Source: Limanda limanda (lineage: Eukaryota; Chordata; Actinopteri; Pleuronectiformes; Pleuronectidae). Taken from it: a DNA stretch of 64,000 nucleotides. The notes below the pieces were generated by a model that was given only the letters and a program-made list of their open reading frames with translations, was not told the DNA's origin and did not search any database. The stretch covers positions 16,204,007 through 16,268,006 of the forward strand of contig NC_083637.1 of assembly GCF_963576545.1 (NCBI RefSeq), written 5' to 3'. Below, one piece after another: positions 39,410-50,009 of this stretch. The position numbers and the translations under genes were made by a program. Position 1 is the stretch's first letter, and the number at the start of each line of letters is the position of its first letter.

Positions 39410-39819
39410 GGGGACATATTATGAAAATTCTACTTTTCTAGTGTTTCTACACGTTAGCATGTCTAACGTCCCATAAACTCTGGAAAAAAACAACTCTCGC
39501 GATTTGTTGTGGTTCCTCTATGTCAGAAACGATACGCTAGATGGCGTGGAATGGGGTTACGAGCAGAAAATACGTCATAGTCTTGTTTCACAGCCCGGCT
39601 CCACCGGCTCGGTTAGCTCACAAGCTAACACTAGCCGGGGAGCCAGGCTCCCCCGGCACTCAAAACAGGTCAATCTGAGGAGGGCTGCTTTAGACAGGGT
39701 AAAAAGGCTGCTGTTTTAAATGATCCTTGTGGTATTTTGACCAAAATATGTTTCAGACATTTCATTAAGATCCCAATGAACCATATCAACTGCAGTAAAA
39801 TGGGCATAATATTTCTCCT
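39410..39819. mobile_element. 410-bp TTAA-flanked MITE (second of the pair)
   Basis: It starts GGGGACATATTATG and ends CATAATATTTCTCC, imperfect inverted repeats of about 14 bp. It is bounded by TTAA at 39406-39409 and 39820-39823. The left TTAA is the same four bases that end the preceding element. The ends match a common fish repeat with CATATTATG near its termini, by memory. The interior has a GC-rich patch (39590-39660). Confidence 0.8.
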
Positions 39820-39823
39820 TTAA

Positions 39824-41900
39824 GGGATTACATGGCAGACAAGACCACACTGATCAGATTTAGAACAAATCGACCAATCAAACCAAATTTACAACAAGAT
39901 GGGCAAACGTCATCCACCGATGAAAACTGAGATGCCTTTAAAAGCCTAAGAATAGAGCCATCAACTGGAGATTATCTGGAATTGTCAGTATCTCTCAGTC
40001 ACTGACATGACATAACTGAATGTTTTATGCCGTCTGTAGGTGTGTCAATTTATGTTCAGTGACATCCAACATTTCTTGATTTTAATTTCTGTGCTGTTTC
40101 TCAGCACATTCCCTCAAATTGCAAAAATAATATTTCTGTGCATGAACCTTTTCTAAAACCTTTGAAGTATTTAAAGCCCAGAGTCCCTTTCCAGGAAGGA
40201 TTTGTTACTTTACCCTCCCTGCTCTGTTTTGCTTTTTGTACCCCTTGTTTTAGAGTTTCCACATTTAGATTCCCCTCAGCTTGCCACCATCATTAATTAA
40301 TCATGTACAATAAACAGATGTATTCCCTTTAATTTACACCCCTGCGCATCCTTGCAGTCTTCTGCCTTTGGTCTGCGAGCTGAGTCTGAGAGACGTGTCA
40401 CCTTGTAAGACATACTGAATGCCTTCCCTTGAAGGAGGGAAACAGAGAGCGCGGGAAGATAACACAGCCAGGCAGCACTAACCGATCAGAGCACTCCAGC
40501 AGAGATATGACCCACATAGACCAGCGCTCGTTTAATCAGCCTGCTACTGGCAGTGGTGGAGGGAAGAGGGGAACAGGAGGGAAGGGGGGAGTAGAGGTGG
40601 CTCCAGTTACTTTTGGAGAAAACTAAAATACATTTATTTAAAAAGCTCCTTTTTTTTCCAACGCTTGCTTTTACTTAGCAATTCACTCCTTTTTGCTTTC
40701 CCACCTTTTAACCAGTCTCCCTGCCTTTTCTCATTATATTCTAACTCCACTTTCTCTATCATTTTATCTCCTTGGCTTTCCATGAACCAAATCTTCCATC
40801 AAAGCAGATAAGAAATATTGAAAGTCCTCAATATAACATAGATACTGTGCAGAGATTACATCCAACCGAGTCAAAAGAAGCGTTTGTGGGGGGCACTGCT
40901 GCAAATAAAATGGCATATTGCGATTTTCTCGAAGCTTTTGAAATTTATCCGAGACCAGATATATTTAATATTCGTTTGGAAAGTATATTGGAAATTCATT
41001 GTAGGTCAACACCTGATACCAACCGTCTGGGAAGTGTTAGCCAAACATTATTGTCCCCTTCAGTTTCACTTCCAGTGTCTAAATCTGCTAGAACAAATAC
41101 ATCCCAAGCCGCCATCAGAGAGAATATTTATATGCATGGGAGCAGGTTGCACTGCAATTAGGGCTAGTTGCTCTTTTACAGATATCTTTGTCATGTGCCA
41201 GCCTTGTCAGTTTCACAGACAGGATTTAGAAACATGAGCCCTGAACACCGAGCATTAAATGTGCAGTCTGGACACACATACCTCAAATTATCTCATACTC
41301 TATTTGTAAAAATTTACATTTTTAAATTGGATATTAAATTGATACTTTAGAGGGAACACTCTCTCCATTAAGTTGTACTGTGTGTTTGGGCGAGTGGGAC
41401 AAACCAACAGCGAGGTCTTGGTGCATCCATGAAACTCCCAAAGTCTCAGAGCAGCCTTGAGCTAAACTAACAGTGGTGGAGGAAGAACACATTTTAAGTA
41501 AAACAATGTACTCAGTAAAAGTAAAAGTGAAATATTAACTTTTCAGATAACATGTCAAGTAATACCAATATGTAACGTAACTTTCATGTTACATTACACA
41601 TCTACAGTGTATCTGAACATAGGAAGGGAATGTTTCCTTCCAACAAATTATGCTGTAAGGCCTTTCTTCGAAATAGGTAGTGATTCACACATGTGTTTGA
41701 TGGTGGGTGTGTCCAATGGTGCAGTTGAGATCGTCACAACAATCATAATTTCATGCTTGGGAGACACTACAGTACTTCAAGCTAACGTGCCATGTTAGCT
41801 GTCAAAGCAATGTAGTAATGCACACACCAGGAATCATCTGCTGCCTCTACCTCCAATTTCGTGATTTGATGGCCCTCGATTAAAGTCACGCAAAATAACT
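39824..41900. other. non-coding flank, no gene seen
   Basis: Two overlapping open frames near 40772-41237 have no recognisable domain. The stretch around 41470-41580 (CAGTGGTGGAGGAAGAACAC, ACTCAGTAAAAGTAAAAGTG) resembles a common fish repeat, without clear ends. Confidence 0.45.
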
Positions 41901-41908
41901 CTCTAGAG

Positions 41909-42320
41909 CGGAGGTCTTCAACAGGGGGTCTGCGGAGGTACTGCAGGGGGGTTGCAAAATTTTTGGTTGATGAGACAATTTTATATTTTTAAAATGTAAA
42001 AAACTTTTTCGACAAATTTAAATTGTTTTAAATACACATTAACGTGAATCCAGCATATTGTAGCGAATGGATTAATGGAGGCAGAAGATGTCATCTTTCA
42101 TTCAGCGACACACAATAATAAAAACATGGATATATGAACCTGTATATTATTTGAATAGCTTAGTATTGAATGCACAATAACAGGGTAGCTATGTTTATAC
42201 ATGGCACTAGGCCCAGTTTAATATAAAACACAATTTTTTACAATATATTTAGTAGGGGGTCCCTGCTCCATCTCTCCATCAGTTTGGGGTCCTTGAACTG
42301 AAAAACGTTGAAGACCCCTG
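41909..42320. mobile_element. 412-bp hAT-type non-autonomous element
   Basis: The left terminus is CGGAGGTCTTCAAC and the right terminus, reverse complemented, is CAGGGGTCTTCAAC. The flanking 8-bp duplication is CTCTAGAG (41901-41908 and 42321-42328). GTCTTCAAC ends with an 8-bp duplication are typical of hAT/Charlie-like elements. The interior is AT-rich with a GGGGTC-type motif near each end and no transposase. Confidence 0.85.
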
Positions 42321-43019
42321 CTCTAGAGGTAGCCTCTGTACTCGTAATTTCCGAAATAATTGTGGCTAGAATTCTTACTAGGAACCATTGAAAAAAGCCG
42401 GGTCATTTGGACTGTATATTAAAAAGATGTTAACAGTTCATTGCAACATCTCTTGTTGATGGTGTTCAAGGATCCTGCAACCTGTCCACCACTTACAGCT
42501 GCTATCTGCGTTGTAAGATAGCCAACAAGGTCACCCGTTTGCCTTTGTACTGACCATGTTGGCAGAGGCTGTGGAGGTTGAAGAATCAAAGCCATTTAAA
42601 CTGTTATGTGCTGGAGAACAAACTGAGACCTGGAATGTGACGCTCTTTGTCATTGTCTCCTTTTCTAATATCTCTGTAAGTGTTGTTGCATCAAGCTCAG
42701 TAAACGTAGGAAACTGTTTCAGATGAAAGTCTGTAAAGCCTGGAATAAGACCTTAGTGACAAAGGCTCTCTTCTTACACAAATATGTCTATTACACACAC
42801 CTCTCAACCCACACAGCTGATTTAATGGTGCACATAACCACTTCACAGGTGGTCTGTCGGGAAGTAATCTTCTCACCACCTCACTCTTGTAGGTCAGGTC
42901 CATACATATGGTATGTGTTAATGGGTGAACAGATAGTCTCTATATTGGATATCTGGTGCATGCATATATAGTGTGTGTACCGGGGAAACTGTGAAAAATC
43001 TTTCAAAATAAATTGCTTA

Positions 43020-43262
43020 ATATCTATCCATCCATGTTTCATAATGCTTAATGTTTAAGGGTTGCAGGCTGGAGCCAATCCCAGATGACATTGGTCAAGG
43101 GGCAGTACACAGGTTACCAGCATATTCCAGGGCTGACATGTGGAGAAAAACAACCATTAACACTCACATTCACCAGCGGCAGCAACGGGCAATTTTATAT
43201 TCTCCAATTAACCTAAGCTGCATGTCTTTTGGATTCAAAATGAAAGTGCCACAGACGTGCGA
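43020..43262 (-). repeat. tRNA-related SINE-like teleost repeat, reverse copy
   Basis: CTATCCATCCATGTTTC, GGCTGGAGCCAATCCCAGAT, CATTGGTCAAGGGGC, AACCATTAACACTCACATTC and CCAATTAACCTAAGCTGCAT belong to the same repeat family as the copy at 13886, in the opposite orientation. Confidence 0.7.
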
Positions 43263-43864
43263 CCCCCCACTATCTCTGGAGTTGGCTACAGACAAAGGAT
43301 CTTTTTTTCAGCTGGTCTGCAAAAAATCCCTTACATGTCTAAGTGTTACGTATGGTGCTGTAAATTATCTTGCTGCAAGTGATGCTGGTCTGTTGTAATG
43401 ACTTAAAATTGCTATTTCTAATAGTCAAAAGTAATATGTTCAGAGCCCCTCCTATACACCCAGCCAGGACACTGAGTTTTTACAGTTTTTATGGCAGGAT
43501 TTCATCAGAGAGTGAAACACTAGTACAGAAATGCATGTAGCACATTGTCCATTGCTATATGCACACAGTATGTAATTCCTCTAATGAGCCAGAAATGCAT
43601 ATTTGAAGTGAAAACGCTGCGGCTCTTCAAACTTTTGTGTTTGCATTTAATTTGGCTGTAATGACTGATGGAGGCGGAAAACCACAAAGCTATGTCAGTA
43701 ATTTATTTGTTGGCAAACAACTTTCACTGTTACAACAAATATTAGTTATGAGATCATTCAACTTGGAACCCATACAAAAAGAATAAATAACTAGCAATAA
43801 TATTGTAATAATAATAATGATCATAATAATTTAAAAAAAGAAACAAAATTTAACCCAGTGCCAC

Positions 43865-43870
43865 TTTATT
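43865..43870 (-). terminator. candidate distal poly(A) signal of adgrl3
   Basis: A minus-strand AATAAA sits in the context GAGAAAATAAAGTGG. It is the first canonical hexamer after the stop-adjacent one, about 1.9 kb downstream of the stop. Another (AATAAA at 43702-43707) lies about 160 nt further. The choice between them cannot be made from sequence alone. Confidence 0.35.
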
Positions 43871-45757
43871 TTCTCCTGTCTAAAGCCAGCTTCCTTTCGT
43901 CCAAGCTTGTTTTGCTAACTTTAAACCAATAAACAGATAAATAAATAATTTCTCTCTCGGGGACATGGCGCGGGGGCTTGTGGGATATATGTGCAAGCTA
44001 AACTTCATACACTTTTTAAAAAATGTTCTCCTAAATAAGTAAACATTGGCTCTCCACATTGGACAGTGCTGCTGTGTGCAGCTTTCACATCTTCAGTACA
44101 CATATGGGGAGTCACTCATGGCATTTCACAGGTGAGAACCGCCTCAATTTCTCAATTTGTGGAAGCAGTGGAAATGTTCTCTCTTATTTCATTTTTGAGA
44201 AGGCCGCTTGTTATCTCAGCATCCTTTCACCTGCACAGTAAGAGCTCACCCAGCACAGCGAGTTAATGTCGATTTGTAGAACATTTGGCAAATAGATAGG
44301 ATATGCTTCATAAACCGTTGTGTTCCTCCAAGTATCTGATATCTTATTTCCCCCAGACTCCTTCTTGTGCCTAAAGGGAGGAAACGCTTTCCTCGAGAAC
44401 AAATCAGAAGACACTCACTTCCAGCAATTACTAAAACGTAGCATTTCCAAAGTAACTGTCTCCTCCATAAGCTATAAGCACTTCTTTTTCCCTTTACTTT
44501 CAAAACTACCCAGTGGTAAAGTATATAGTAACAGTTGATTTGCAGAATGTGAGTGACAGTGTTGCTATAAAAGGACCAGAATGAGGTGTGCGTGGGGTAT
44601 ATGCGTATTAATTAAGGAGTGCGTAACTGACTCTGTATTTATGAAAGAGTGACATGAGAGATAGTCCCTTGCTCGTTCTGTATAGTCTACACGTGAGAAC
44701 ATATCATGACTTCTCCGTTCCACAGACAAAAGGTTTGCAACCTAAAAATTGAAAAATAAAAGACTTGGTCATATGCAACATTTGTATCTGTATCTGTATT
44801 CTGTACAATACATAGAAACAGTTTGTGATTTCCTCGTAATCCATCTATAACTGAAAACTTTCACAGAAGAGAGGAGAAGAAATGGAACCCATACTTTCAT
44901 TTTTTTTTCTTTTTAAATTCAGTCTGTTGTAATAGGATCTTCCTTCTTTGTTTTCAGTGGAATACACGGAACAGCCGCAGTCACTACAGCTCGAAGGAAT
45001 GTTACACCAGCCCGGACAAAACTCCAGCTTAGCAGATACGCAGGAAGAAGAATTCAGTACATCAGCGTGATATGGTTACAGTTTCGGTTGTCCATTAAAA
45101 TTGTTTTTGGGATGGTCACGAGTGAGAGCATATTATCGTACATCCTCCACTTGATTGGCAAGGAGTGGGGCAGTGCCTCTTTGGGGACCAGTTTGTCTAT
45201 GCACACCGGAGCTGAATATCCTCCTCTGCCCTTTGGAGGGTTGGAAACGTCATCCCAGGACGTGTCTTTAAAAGTGAGACAGAGAGACAGACATACAGAC
45301 AAAACAGACAAGCAGCTCCTTTGACCAGGGCTGGGGGGGGGGTCATGCCCCTGTAGTGGTGGTAGTGGAGACTATACGCTATGATCTGCTAGAGTTCCAT
45401 ATTGAGGAACTTGTAGGGCTACGGTCAATCCAAGATCCCAAATTAAAGTCACAGGTGGGGTAAAATTACAGAGCCCCCCCCACTTCCTTTCCAATTCTCG
45501 TCGATGTTCACAAAGTCTCTCAGAACCGCCCAGGCTCTCAGTGTGCTCCATTGATGACAATACATTCAGTCCCTGCTTTTGATATGACCAGCGATATCTC
45601 AACCGTATTGTCATGAACCATAGTTTTATGTCACACAAACACACAGTACGTCAATCCAGGGGCGGGCCAGCTCAGTCTGTCAGTCAACAACACAGAATGT
45701 TTTCATTGGGAGGTTGGAAATGTGAGTGGACTGGGGAGGGGGAAAAAAACAAGTCTC

Positions 45758-45763
45758 TTTATT
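45758..45763 (-). terminator. AATAAA adjacent to the adgrl3 stop codon
   Basis: The minus strand reads TAGAGCCAATAAAGAG, so a canonical poly(A) hexamer begins four bases after the stop codon. A T-rich run (TTGTTTTTTTCC) follows within about 20 nt, as expected for a downstream element. Use would give a 3' UTR of only about 20-30 nt. It may be coincidental. Confidence 0.3.
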
Positions 45764-45767
45764 GGCT

Positions 45768-46411
45768 CTATAGACTGGTTACCAGGTGGGAGGGGTCTAC
45801 GGGCGGCTCCTCGGGTGATGAATCAGACTCCTCTTTGTTCCCGGACACCATGTATCCATCACTGCCACCGCGGCCCATGTGGTAGTAGGTCTGCAGCTCG
45901 TGAAGGTGATTCCTGGAGCCCAGGTTTGGCATGCTCTTATAGTAGACGTCATCCAGCTCGGGCGCCGTAGCACTCTTACAGGGCTGCAGCTCCCCCGAGC
46001 TCTCTTCCTCTCCGTCTGTAAGGCCGTTCATCTGCCCATCCGGGAGGTCCGTTAGCACCGGCATGCTGGTGTAGAGCGAGTCTCTGTGGTTGGGCGAGTG
46101 CGTCTGCTCATCGGTGTGCTCGTTGGTCAGTAGGGGGAAGAAGCTTTCGCTGGTTTCCTGGGGAATGCGCCGGGGCCTTGAGAAGCTGTGGGGGGGAGGC
46201 GGCGGTGGCGGGTGGCTGTCGGGCGGCGGGGGCCGTGGCGGCAGGAGAGGAGCGTTGAACTCCTCTCTGATAATCTCCAATCCCAGGTTCTCCTCGTGGG
46301 GGAAGGCTGCAGGGTTGTCCAGCACCATGGGCCCATTGTCCTCTTTACCGCTGCCCAAACAGCCACTGACTCCACTGCTGCTGCTGCTGCTGCTGCCGCC
46401 TGCCAGGCTCC
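45768..46411 (-). CDS. adgrl3: adgrl3 terminal coding exon with PDZ-ligand C-terminus
   Basis: It carries 214 codons including the TAG stop at 45770-45768, after two bases that complete a Gly. It begins SLAGG, then seven Ser from a CTG/CAG-type repeat, then GVSGCLGSGKEDNGPMVLD. A proline-rich stretch follows (46188-46246), with seven consecutive Pro in HPPPPPPPH. After that come RRIPQETSESFFPLLTNEHT, the phospho-type motif HRDSLYTSMPVL, DDVYYKSMPNLGSRNH and the C-terminus DPSHLVTSL. Latrophilins end in LVTSL, a class I PDZ ligand that binds Shank proteins. The acceptor is CTCTTCTCTCAG. The Ser run and the Pro expansion are longer than in the mammalian protein as I remember it. Confidence 0.97.
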
Positions 46412-47269
46412 CTGAGAGAAGAGAGCAGGACTAATGGTTATAGCATATCGCCGACAGTTAATGTTGAACACCGAGTAGCACCGCTTCCACATCGGTGATT
46501 TCAACTCATCAAGAACGTCATTTGAAGTGCAATCGATATTTTCATACACGGTGGATCAAATTACAATAGGAAAGGCGTTGCTCATGTTATCATCTGACTC
46601 GTTCACCTGCATTTCCCCAACACTTATACAAAGGGATATAATCTCACAGCTCTGGTTTTTAAGCTCGGCACTCGTCAGAGTCGATTGAAGTCACAGCAGG
46701 CCGCTCATTGAAACAGCTCTAAGAAGCCGGTGAACACCACCTGCCCAGCACAAAATGGCACTGAGCATTTAGCAGCTTTACAGCCACTTAAAGTATTTCT
46801 CTCAGGAGCAGCTAGAGATGAAAAACTGCCAACAGTAGAGTGATTACTGGACATGCCTTCAACAGGTGGCCTGACACATGAACGCAGATGAAGGCTGATC
46901 AGTCTTTGAGTCCATTGGTTATCGTCTGACGACAAATTAACATCTGAGGGCAATGTCCCACATTTAAGGTAAGGTAATCCTTTATTTGTCCCTATTGGGT
47001 GACACTTAAAGTAGCTGTCCAGATGCCATTTTGGATAATCTCTTTCCAGAGCTATTTTGCATAGGAATGCAGGTACATGAAAAAGCTGCTCCGATGTATT
47101 TCAGTCAATTTGGTTGGTCACCTCAAGGACTGTTGACCTGATGGCCACCAAAACCTGCTCAAATGTAATTGGTCTAACTAGAAACAGACACAAGACGGTT
47201 TATAAGATAGTTGTAGCAGTAGACAGGTGAGTGAGCACTAGCAAGTTTGAGGTGAAGCAAAACAGTCAC

Positions 47270-47572
47270 CTCCGTTCGCCATGCTGCTGTTGACCAGCTT
47301 GTTCATCAGGTTGTGGTTGCGCTCGGTGGTGGACCTCTCGTGGTTATTGAGGTAGGACGGGATGTAGTTGGAGGTCAGCTCCTTGAGGATCTTCTTCTCC
47401 AGGGTCGTCTCCTTGTGGTTGCTGTGGGTGCCGTATCCACCGCTTCGGTCTAGAATCTGGACGCAGTCACTCAAGTATTCGCTGCTGGCCATGGTGTAGT
47501 TGTTGGCATGGTTACCGTTGAGAGGAAGTGTATCCATCACGCTGGAGTCTCTTGCGTTGTTCAGGATGCCCT
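47270..47572 (-). CDS. adgrl3: adgrl3 exon: central cytoplasmic tail
   Basis: The 303-nt exon (phase 1-1, 100 whole codons) encodes GILNNARDSSVMDTLPLNGN, HANNYTMASSEYLSDCVQIL, a basic and polar stretch with LEKKILKELTSNYIPSYLNN, and ends HNLMNKLVNSSMANG. Its order and wording match latrophilin-3: NARDTSVMDTLPLNGNHGN and KKILKELTSNYIPSYL in mammals, from memory. The acceptor follows a T-run (TTTGCTCCTCAG). The donor is GGAG|GTGACT. It joins in frame to the constitutive exon at 52042, to the cassette exon, or to the microexon. Confidence 0.96.
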
Positions 47573-48197
47573 CTGAGGAGCAAACAATGAAAAAAAATGT
47601 TTTGGTAATTATTAGGATCCTTAAAATAAACAAAGTGGATTTCTCAGAAGAAAGATTTTAATTATTGTTTGATATCGTAGCGTGTGCTGTGAATTGAGGA
47701 TTTAAAAAGGTAGCAATGATCATTTCCTTGGAAGGAAAAATGCTTCAAGCGTCAATGATTCATTTAAGAGAAACCTCAGAAGTGCTTTCTTTTTCTTAAT
47801 TACTGCCAGCACCACAGCAAAACTGAAGCAGTAGTTACACTCCAAATGCAAAATAAATGTTTTGAAATAACGCTTTAAGTTATTAGATTACAAATAATTT
47901 CCAAGAGCAAATATAACTCGAATTTCAATTTGCGCAATTTGCATCCACAATATTTCAATTCAATTAGTCAGTGCAAAAGCTTTATTTTTACTATAAATAT
48001 AGTTCTCAAGAAATAGCATTTTTTTTAAACAGGAATCCAAAACTGTGTAACAAACCAAATAAGACAAGTGTATTACTGTGTGCACTGACTCATGATGTCT
48101 GAAAATAGACTGAAAATGTGCTTTGAGAGTGCTTTGGAGGCAGAGGGAGAGAGAAGTCAATGTTATTGAAGTAGGTGAGTATTAATTTAGTCCATAC

Positions 48198-48215
48198 TTG
48201 TGTCCCGGTAAGGTG
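48198..48215 (-). CDS. adgrl3: candidate 18-nt microexon of adgrl3 (PYRDT)
   Basis: Eighteen bases are bounded by a good acceptor (CTATCCATCAG after a CT-rich tract) and a GTATGG donor. The phase is 1-1. With a G from the preceding exon and AG from the next it reads A-PYRDT-K, so the tail would run LNR-APYRDTK-GILNN. From memory, mammalian latrophilin-3 has the optional peptide EPYRETK at exactly this junction, which is strong support for a real conserved microexon. A TGC sits 13 nt upstream of the exon, as in microexons activated by SRRM4/nSR100. It was too short to appear as an open reading frame and was found by matching phase and peptide. Confidence 0.78.
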
Positions 48216-48463
48216 CTGATGGATAGCATGAGGGAGAAGAGAGAAAAGAGACACAGACGTGAGTTCTCACATAGAGAGACACAAATTTCAACAACAGTTG
48301 CACAGTAATTGGAGGCGTGAATGAAAAAAAAGAAAACCCTGTCAGATGCTTAAAATCCAGGTCTAGTTTTTCAGGGTCTCCTTTTTTACTATCTGATTTA
48401 TTTATTTAACACAGAGAAAAAACATCGACACACACAAAAAACAAATTACATTTAAAACACAGC

Positions 48464-48486
48464 ATATATATATATATATATATATA
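48464..48486. repeat. (AT)n tract
   Basis: About eleven AT repeats in the intron between the cassette exon and the microexon region. Confidence 0.85.
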
Positions 48487-48931
48487 AATATTGTCCACAT
48501 GCAGTATAAAGCAATACACAAATCCCAATTGATATGTGCAATGTGGCATTCAAAATGAAGCACGGTATAAAAGGTGAGCATTCACACAAAATAATACAAA
48601 TATTTCATGGCTCCCGAGTAGCTTATAGATAATAGAGTGCATCTATTGCATAAAATAAGTAATGTTGTGGAGGTTTTTTACTGTTTGATACATTTATGTG
48701 CTGTGAGAACTGCCCAGTGGGTGTCCTTTGTGAGAGATCATTGCCGTGTGATTGATCGCCGTACTTGGGAGCCATAATCAGCCGAGATCGGATACGCAGC
48801 CAAAAATTGATCATGGTGGCAAACATTTCAAAATGAAATAACCATGCAAACGGAAATGCAATGTGGCGAACCAAAAACTCAAAGCGAACATTCCAAATAT
48901 TAAATGTTGGTAATAGGAACATGATGCACAC

Positions 48932-49060
48932 CTTGGGTGTTGTACATGCCCACGGCTGGGTTATTATAGACTGCCGAGTCCCCCAGGAGAGTGTTATAAG
49001 GATTGTTAGTACCATGGGGACGAAGGAGAGCATTAGTTATAAGATGATTAGCCATGGCTC
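48932..49060 (-). CDS. adgrl3: adgrl3 129-nt cassette exon (LRPHGTNNPYNTLL)
   Basis: This symmetric phase 1-1 exon of exactly 43 codons reads AMANHLITNALLRPHG, TNNPYNTLLGDSAV, YNNPAVGMYNTQ. The NxLLRPHGTNNPYNTLL block is a known optional segment of latrophilin-2 and -3 tails. The acceptor is CCTGTACCAG and the donor is CAAG|GTGTGC, which is weak and consistent with regulated inclusion. If the exon is skipped, the flanking exons still join in frame (AGAG to AGGG giving Glu). In transcript sense it is preceded by about 500 nt of almost pure CT-rich sequence. Confidence 0.88.
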
Positions 49061-49069
49061 CTGGTACAG

Positions 49070-49421
49070 GCAGATAGAAAGAGAGAGGGAGAGAGGGAGA
49101 GCGACAGCCAAGACAAGAGAGGAAGAGGAGAGGGAAAGCAACAGCCAAGTCAAGAGAGAAGCAGAGAGAGGCAATCGAGAGAAAAAAACAAAAGGCAGAG
49201 CAGAGATAGAGGTTAAAGGAGAAAGCGTGTAGACGTTGCAGAGTGGAAGTAAGTAAGAAGGGAAAAAAGGGAAGGGAGAGTGAGATGGAAAGGGAGTGTG
49301 TGGAAGAAAGAGGGAGAGAAGAGGACAAGTAAATCAAACAAGCAAACATAGTTTGAGGTGAAAGCCAAGAAAAAGCTTGACGAGTCATTCTTGCAGCCAC
49401 TGCATACAGGCTGAGGGATGG

Positions 49422-49497
<76 letters not shown>

Positions 49498-49560
49498 AGA
49501 GAGACAGACAGACAGAGAGACAGACAGACAGACAGAGGGAGAGACAAGGAGAACGTAGTA
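49070..49560 (-). promoter_or_regulatory. ~500-nt pyrimidine-rich tract upstream of the cassette exon
   Basis: On the plus strand this stretch is nearly all purine. It is therefore CT-rich in the adgrl3 transcript, directly before the acceptor of the 129-nt cassette. It contains a pure (GA)n microsatellite at 49424-49494 and GACA repeats to about 49540. Long CU-rich tracts are binding platforms for PTB-type splicing repressors, so a role in regulated inclusion is plausible. It could equally be simple microsatellite drift. Confidence 0.4.
49424..49494. repeat. (GA)n microsatellite
   Basis: About 35 GA repeats, reading (CT)n in the adgrl3 transcript, upstream of the cassette exon. Confidence 0.95.
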
Positions 49561-50009
49561 ATGCTTGGAGAAGATTGTGCTGCAGTTCAATACGCTTGAG
49601 CAGAGAAGCATGACAGAAGACTACATGATAGTTAATGGACAAAGGGGCCACAAAAAAAGTGTTCCCAGAGCAGTTCTTCCCCAGGTGGGAGACGGATCAT
49701 GTACACATTAAGACACTGCAGGAAAACAGAAGAGAAACGACCGTGACAGCTCCTGTACATTCTTCTTCCTCCTATCATCCTCACGCTACCGCTACCCCTA
49801 TAAACACGGATGAATGTCATATAGCTTCAAAACACGAGCTAGAGGAGGGAAGAAAAGAAAGACACAAAACCCTCTCTGTGGTGTCGCTTTCTTTTTCTTC
49901 AGCTAAAAGAAAATACCACAATCCTTTAGAGCGTCTGTGTTTTCAGTTTGGAACGTCCAATCCCAAAACAACAAAAACTATGACAGAGTATTTGGGCCAC
50001 ATAATGTCA

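Larger units (their letters stand above)
43850..45767 (-). other. adgrl3: probable adgrl3 3' UTR
   Basis: Directly downstream of the stop codon in transcript sense there is no further exon. After a signal that almost touches the stop, the next canonical AATAAA on the minus strand is at about 43865-43870. The interval is not obviously repetitive and latrophilin genes usually have long 3' UTRs. The boundary is inferred from signals only. It includes a T-rich stretch at 44900-44917 and G-runs near 45332 and 45475 on the plus strand. Confidence 0.45.

Noticed and set aside
40772..41237. Two overlapping plus-strand open frames of 129 and 117 codons
   Set aside because: Considered as a possible LINE reverse transcriptase remnant, but none of its catalytic motifs can be read in either frame.
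49385..49651. Long Ser-Leu-rich minus-strand frames extending the cassette exon upstream
   Set aside because: They are translations of the (CT)n tract. The conserved latrophilin peptide starts only at the 49060 acceptor.
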